Below are positions 6,184 to 8,670 of a DNA stretch of 8,670 bases, one piece after another. The notes beneath the pieces were generated by a model that worked only from the letters and a program-made list of their open reading frames with translations, had not been told where the DNA came from and did not search any database. Position numbers and translations under genes: made by a program. Numbering within the stretch: the stretch's first letter is position 1; every line of letters begins with the position of its first letter. Source of the DNA: CAZVIJ01 sp964626735 (GTDB taxonomy: Bacteria; Patescibacteriota; Dojkabacteria; JAOAGR01); the NCBI GenBank assembly GCA_964626735.1, contig CAZVIJ010000062.1:1-8670 (forward strand), in the 5' to 3' direction.

Positions 6184-6707
6184 TATTCGTCGTGGTGGTG
6201 CCCGTCCGTATCGTTCGGGTTCTCGTGATGTATCGTTTCATCCCCGTCTTCCTGCACGATCGGTTCGGTCGGCGTCGGTTCGACAAAACCCTCAACTGGT
6301 TTTACCGTAACGGAAATGTATGCATTGGGGTTGAAGTGATCGTGGAAATAAAACGTTCCTGCTTTCGAGAAATCGATCTTGTAGCCATCAAGCCCTTTAA
6401 ATTCAGGGGAATGCAGCCCTGCCACATTATGCTCATGCTGTTCGCCATCTGCATTGCCTTTCCCTTCAGCAATAACGTGGGTATTGGAATCCCTGCTGTT
6501 GAACTGAACCGAATCGCCTTGATTGATCGAAATTGCATCCGGTTGAGCTTTGCCGTCTTTCAATTCGACGTTGACGATCTGTCGCTGCGGCATATCTTGT
6601 ACTTTAGCGACTGGTATATTCCGGGAACGGAAGTACACGGCAATTGTGACAGCTAGTATCAGTACGATACCAGCAGCAGCAATTGAAAGGAGGTTTTTTC
6701 GGGTCAT
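6183..6707 (-). CDS. Membrane-anchored cupredoxin-like protein with His-rich tail
   Basis: The 174-residue protein starts with a short basic end and a hydrophobic segment (about 6-25), a signal anchor that would put the rest outside the membrane. Residues 45-136 fit a cupredoxin beta-sandwich: VNVELKDGKAQPDAISINQGDSVQF, then NTHVIAE (75-81) and AGTFYFHDHFNPN (116-128), ending ISVTV. Blue-copper proteins bind copper through His, Cys, His and Met. Here H77 is kept, but no cysteine exists in the protein, and the usual Cys, His and Met positions appear as D123, N126 and A129. H122 and H124 could offer another metal site. The tail after about 140 is Pro/Glu/Asp-rich and ends in histidines (GHHHDE). 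The start is supported by TATAAT six bases upstream. Its stop overlaps the flavoprotein start by one base. The fold is likely; the function and metal are unproven. Confidence 0.7.
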   Translation of the reverse strand: MTRKNLLSIAAAGIVLILAVTIAVYFRSRNIPVAKVQDMPQRQIVNVELKDGKAQPDAISINQGDSVQFNSRDSNTHVIAEGKGNADGEQHEHNVAGLHSPEFKGLDGYKIDFSKAGTFYFHDHFNPNAYISVTVKPVEGFVEPTPTEPIVQEDGDETIHHENPNDTDGHHHDE

Positions 6708-6713
6708 ATCGAT

Positions 6714-6719
6714 ATTATA
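6714..6719 (-). promoter_or_regulatory. -10 box of the cupredoxin gene (leaderless start)
   Basis: On the minus strand a perfect TATAAT is followed by six bases (ATCGAT) and the ATG at 6707. With usual spacing, transcription would begin at the start codon itself. There is no good -35 hexamer at 16-19 bases. It lies in the 40-base gap after the glycosyltransferase stop, so the cupredoxin-flavoprotein pair probably has its own promoter. Confidence 0.7.
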
Positions 6720-6747
6720 CCCGAGTCTGGCGCACCGTTGTAGAGTA

Positions 6748-7512
6748 TTAGAAACGGTACTTTCCCTTGAATTCGTTAATGCGGACCTTGAATATCTGCT
6801 TGAGCATATCCAAGGATTCTTTTACGAACTTCCTGCTCTTCGTTTCTGATGTATCTTCGTCATTCCACTTGACTTTGATCTCTGCAATCTTAGAGCCTTT
6901 CTTCTGAGCCATAAACAACAGCTCTACATCGAAGGCCGAAACTTTCCATCCCTCCGATTCAGCAGGGCGAACCGCATCGAGCCGAGGAAATAGCTCTTGA
7001 GCGAGAGAAGTCTCATACAATTTAAATCCGCATTGGGTATCCTTAATATTCCTCAATAGTATCGTCCTGCGGAACATGCTGAACAAAAAACTTGCGAGCT
7101 TTCTGACCGGCGATGAGTTTCCCCTTTTCTGCCCTCGCGAACCGATAGCTACAGAATAACCGTTGTCGCTAACCGCCTTAAGTAGTTTCTCGACCTGGTT
7201 GAGCGGAGTCGATTGATCCATATCTGCCGTAAGGACGTACTTCCCTTTGGCTAGTTCCACGCCATTCTTGAGTGCCATCGCTTTACCGCCGTGCTGTCCG
7301 CGAATAAGCGTAAAATGTGGATGCGTCTCAACGAACGTTTGGGTGAACTCGAAGGAATTGTCGGTCGATCCGTCATCCGAGATAATCACCTCCCATGAAT
7401 AGGGCTGCTTGCTTAGGTATTCATGTACTTGTTCGAGCACACCTCGCTCGAGGTTTGCATGTTCATTGTATTGAGGGATTATTACACTCAAATATACGGC
7501 GTTTTCTGTCAT
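6748..7512 (-). CDS. Family 2 glycosyltransferase (dolichyl/undecaprenyl-phosphate type)
   Basis: This 254-residue GT2 (GT-A fold) enzyme most resembles the DPM/DPG-synthase-like branch, which moves a sugar from a nucleotide-sugar to a polyprenyl phosphate carrier for surface polymer or glycoprotein synthesis. Motifs: LSVIIPQYNE (8-17), SDDGSTDNS (45-53), HGGKAMALKNGV (74-85), the metal-binding DxD as ADMDQSTP (96-103), GSRGQKRGNSSPVRK (124-138), DTQCGFKLY (158-166) and FDVE (194-197). There is no C-terminal membrane segment, unlike GtrB-type enzymes, so it is probably peripheral on the cytoplasmic side. A TTG at 7548 could extend it by 12 residues, but the ATG at 7512 has TATAAT exactly six bases upstream, and that TTG falls within the -35 box. 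The sugar and acceptor cannot be told from the sequence. Confidence 0.93.
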   Translation of the reverse strand: MTENAVYLSVIIPQYNEHANLERGVLEQVHEYLSKQPYSWEVIISDDGSTDNSFEFTQTFVETHPHFTLIRGQHGGKAMALKNGVELAKGKYVLTADMDQSTPLNQVEKLLKAVSDNGYSVAIGSRGQKRGNSSPVRKLASFLFSMFRRTILLRNIKDTQCGFKLYETSLAQELFPRLDAVRPAESEGWKVSAFDVELLFMAQKKGSKIAEIKVKWNDEDTSETKSRKFVKESLDMLKQIFKVRINEFKGKYRF

Positions 7513-7518
7513 CGTCGG

Positions 7519-7548
7519 ATTATAGTGTCTACTATCAGCATTAATCAA
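7519..7548 (-). promoter_or_regulatory. Promoter of the glycosyltransferase gene (leaderless start)
   Basis: On the minus strand TTGATT (7548-7543) and a perfect TATAAT (7524-7519) are 18 bases apart, and the ATG at 7512 follows six bases after the -10. This is the best complete sigma70-like promoter in the window. It begins within a few bases of the upstream gene's stop. The expected transcription start is at the A of ATG. Confidence 0.75.
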
Positions 7549-7551
7549 ATA

Positions 7552-8670
7552 TTAGGGAAGCTTTTGCCCTGTAATAGGTACTTTTGGCGTTTCAACCGGG
7601 CTAGAATGGTTAACTCCGGGAACCCCGCTGCCTGTAGAACCGGGAATCGAATTCTCCGAACCTGAGTTGTCGGATGCATCGGCCGTATTCTTGGCAAGTT
7701 GAGAAGTCAATGCATCTAGTCCAAATCCCAATCTTACATCTCCAATAATCTTCGCCTGTGTTGCTGCATCTATCGTTCCTACGACAATGACGGTTTTACC
7801 CTGAATTTCCTTAACCTGATAATCTTTGCCAACCCAAGAATTTGCCTTCAGGTAAGCGGGCAGATGGTCGGAAATAGTTTTGGTAACTGCCTTAACGGGA
7901 GTATCAAGAACGATAAAGGTCATGCTCTTGTACTGGGCAAGTTTCGGCTCGGCAGTTACGGACGGGGTGGTTTTTAAATCAACAGGCGCACTTATCGGTG
8001 TCGCTTCGTTCCCGAAGTTAATCTTGAAGCCGTTATATTTTTCAACCATGCAATCGACGAATTGAGTATCGAGATAATAGAGATCGCAATGCGAAAGCTC
8101 ACCTTCTTTCGAAGATTTGAGGGCCATCGAGGCGTTGAGGTGATATTTGCCGGATAAATCGCCTGGCAAGAGCAGTAGTTTCGAATCGATCGATTTTAGC
8201 GTTGTTGGCGTAAGGAGAGGATTCGAACTTGCCCGATCTTCGATCATGTCGTCGATAAGCTTCGCTTTCTGTTCGGTTAATGTAAATAGTTTCACCCCAT
8301 CTTTGCTGATAATGTTTTTCGTGACATCGGCTGCACTTGCCGACTGGTTTACGACATACCACAAAGATTTCGTCCCCTTAAAAACGAGATATTCATTGAC
8401 AAGTGCCGATTGCACCGGAGGAATCATTGGTTTTGCCGAATCGGGCGCAAGTGTGGTACTAGGCTTTCCTTCTGCCTTAACATCGGGAAGCGTTAGCTTC
8501 ATCGTAATATACGTAGCGTCGAGCTTCTTGTTGTCGACCAGTACACTGCCGTCTGCTTTGGTATATTGAGCAGTCGCGCTATCGGCAAACGTAGGTTCCG
8601 CTTCATATACGCTCACCACAACGGGTCCGTTGCTGTATTGGGCCACGAACTGGTCTTTTCCGTAAACTGG
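7552..8670 (-). CDS. Unrecognised protein, C-terminal part (5' end beyond window)
   Basis: The frame is open to the window edge at 8670, so at least 372 residues of the C-terminal part are present and the true start is outside. A GTG at 8646 is probably not the start because the frame continues upstream of it without a stop. I do not recognise a family. The visible part has no membrane segment and few cysteines (HCDLYYLDTQFVDC, possibly one pair). It alternates predicted beta/alpha stretches with Thr/Ser/Pro/Ala-rich linkers (for example around LAPDSAKPMIPP). The last 50 or so residues are low-complexity, rich in Ser, Gly, Asn and Pro. Such composition suits a secreted or envelope protein whose signal or membrane anchor would be upstream, but that is inference. 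It ends at TAA, 39 bases before the glycosyltransferase. Confidence 0.8.
   Translation of the reverse strand, partial: PVYGKDQFVAQYSNGPVVVSVYEAEPTFADSATAQYTKADGSVLVDNKKLDATYITMKLTLPDVKAEGKPSTTLAPDSAKPMIPPVQSALVNEYLVFKGTKSLWYVVNQSASAADVTKNIISKDGVKLFTLTEQKAKLIDDMIEDRASSNPLLTPTTLKSIDSKLLLLPGDLSGKYHLNASMALKSSKEGELSHCDLYYLDTQFVDCMVEKYNGFKINFGNEATPISAPVDLKTTPSVTAEPKLAQYKSMTFIVLDTPVKAVTKTISDHLPAYLKANSWVGKDYQVKEIQGKTVIVVGTIDAATQAKIIGDVRLGFGLDALTSQLAKNTADASDNSGSENSIPGSTGSGVPGVNHSSPVETPKVPITGQKLP

Noticed and set aside
5897..6656. Plus-strand open frames opposite the flavoprotein and cupredoxin genes
   Set aside because: They span the junction of two real minus-strand genes, have no family features and lack start signals of the kind seen for the real genes.
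7552..7600. VPITGQKLP end of the large protein as an LPxTG-type sortase signal
   Set aside because: The motif does not match LPxTG, and no membrane helix or basic tail follows; the protein simply ends.
1..8670. Full use of genetic code 25 (UGA = Gly) throughout
   Set aside because: Only one internal TGA occurs against roughly 180 normal glycine codons; in lineages with the reassigned code, TGA is expected far more often.

Overview
The window looks like part of a small, tightly packed bacterial genome, most likely from the candidate phyla radiation (Patescibacteria); Saccharibacteria is my best guess. The grounds are indirect. The conjugative-type ATPase has wording I associate with CPR genomes (DPHGDD, VDEFQNF, EARKYRLSLTLANQ). 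Gaps between genes are at most about 40 bases, stops overlap starts or other stops, and almost no Shine-Dalgarno sequences precede the starts. Instead, several genes have a -10 hexamer just upstream of the ATG, which suggests leaderless or near-leaderless mRNAs. Base composition is moderate, by eye somewhat under 50% GC.

Layout, plus strand (1-5239): about 200 bases with no clear gene; a VirD4/TraG-like DNA-transfer or secretion ATPase interrupted by one in-frame TGA at 1778-1780; a divergent PPM/PP2C-type protein phosphatase; then atpD and atpC (beta and epsilon subunits of F1 ATP synthase), overlapping by 4 bases. The usual atpA/atpG genes are not next to atpD. Minus strand (read from 8670 down to 5236): the 3' part of a large unrecognised protein that runs off the window; a family 2 glycosyltransferase; a membrane-anchored cupredoxin-like protein with a His-rich tail; and a shortened flavoprotein related to the L-aspartate oxidase/succinate dehydrogenase flavoprotein family. 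The two blocks converge at 5236-5239, where one palindromic CTAG gives both genes their TAG stop.

How the genes may work together: atpD and atpC form part of the catalytic head of ATP synthase and probably have their own promoter. The phosphatase directly upstream hints at phospho-regulation next to energy metabolism, but that is inference. The cupredoxin and the flavoprotein share a TAATG stop/start junction and are probably made together, suggesting an envelope redox pair. Both have lost residues or domains that define the known activities of their families.

The points most worth a second look are: the single TGA at a normally glycine position in an otherwise intact ATPase; the TATAAT-6-base-ATG arrangement seen twice; the domain-stripped flavoprotein coupled to a cysteine-less cupredoxin; and a perfect 10-bp hairpin that contains the phosphatase start codon.
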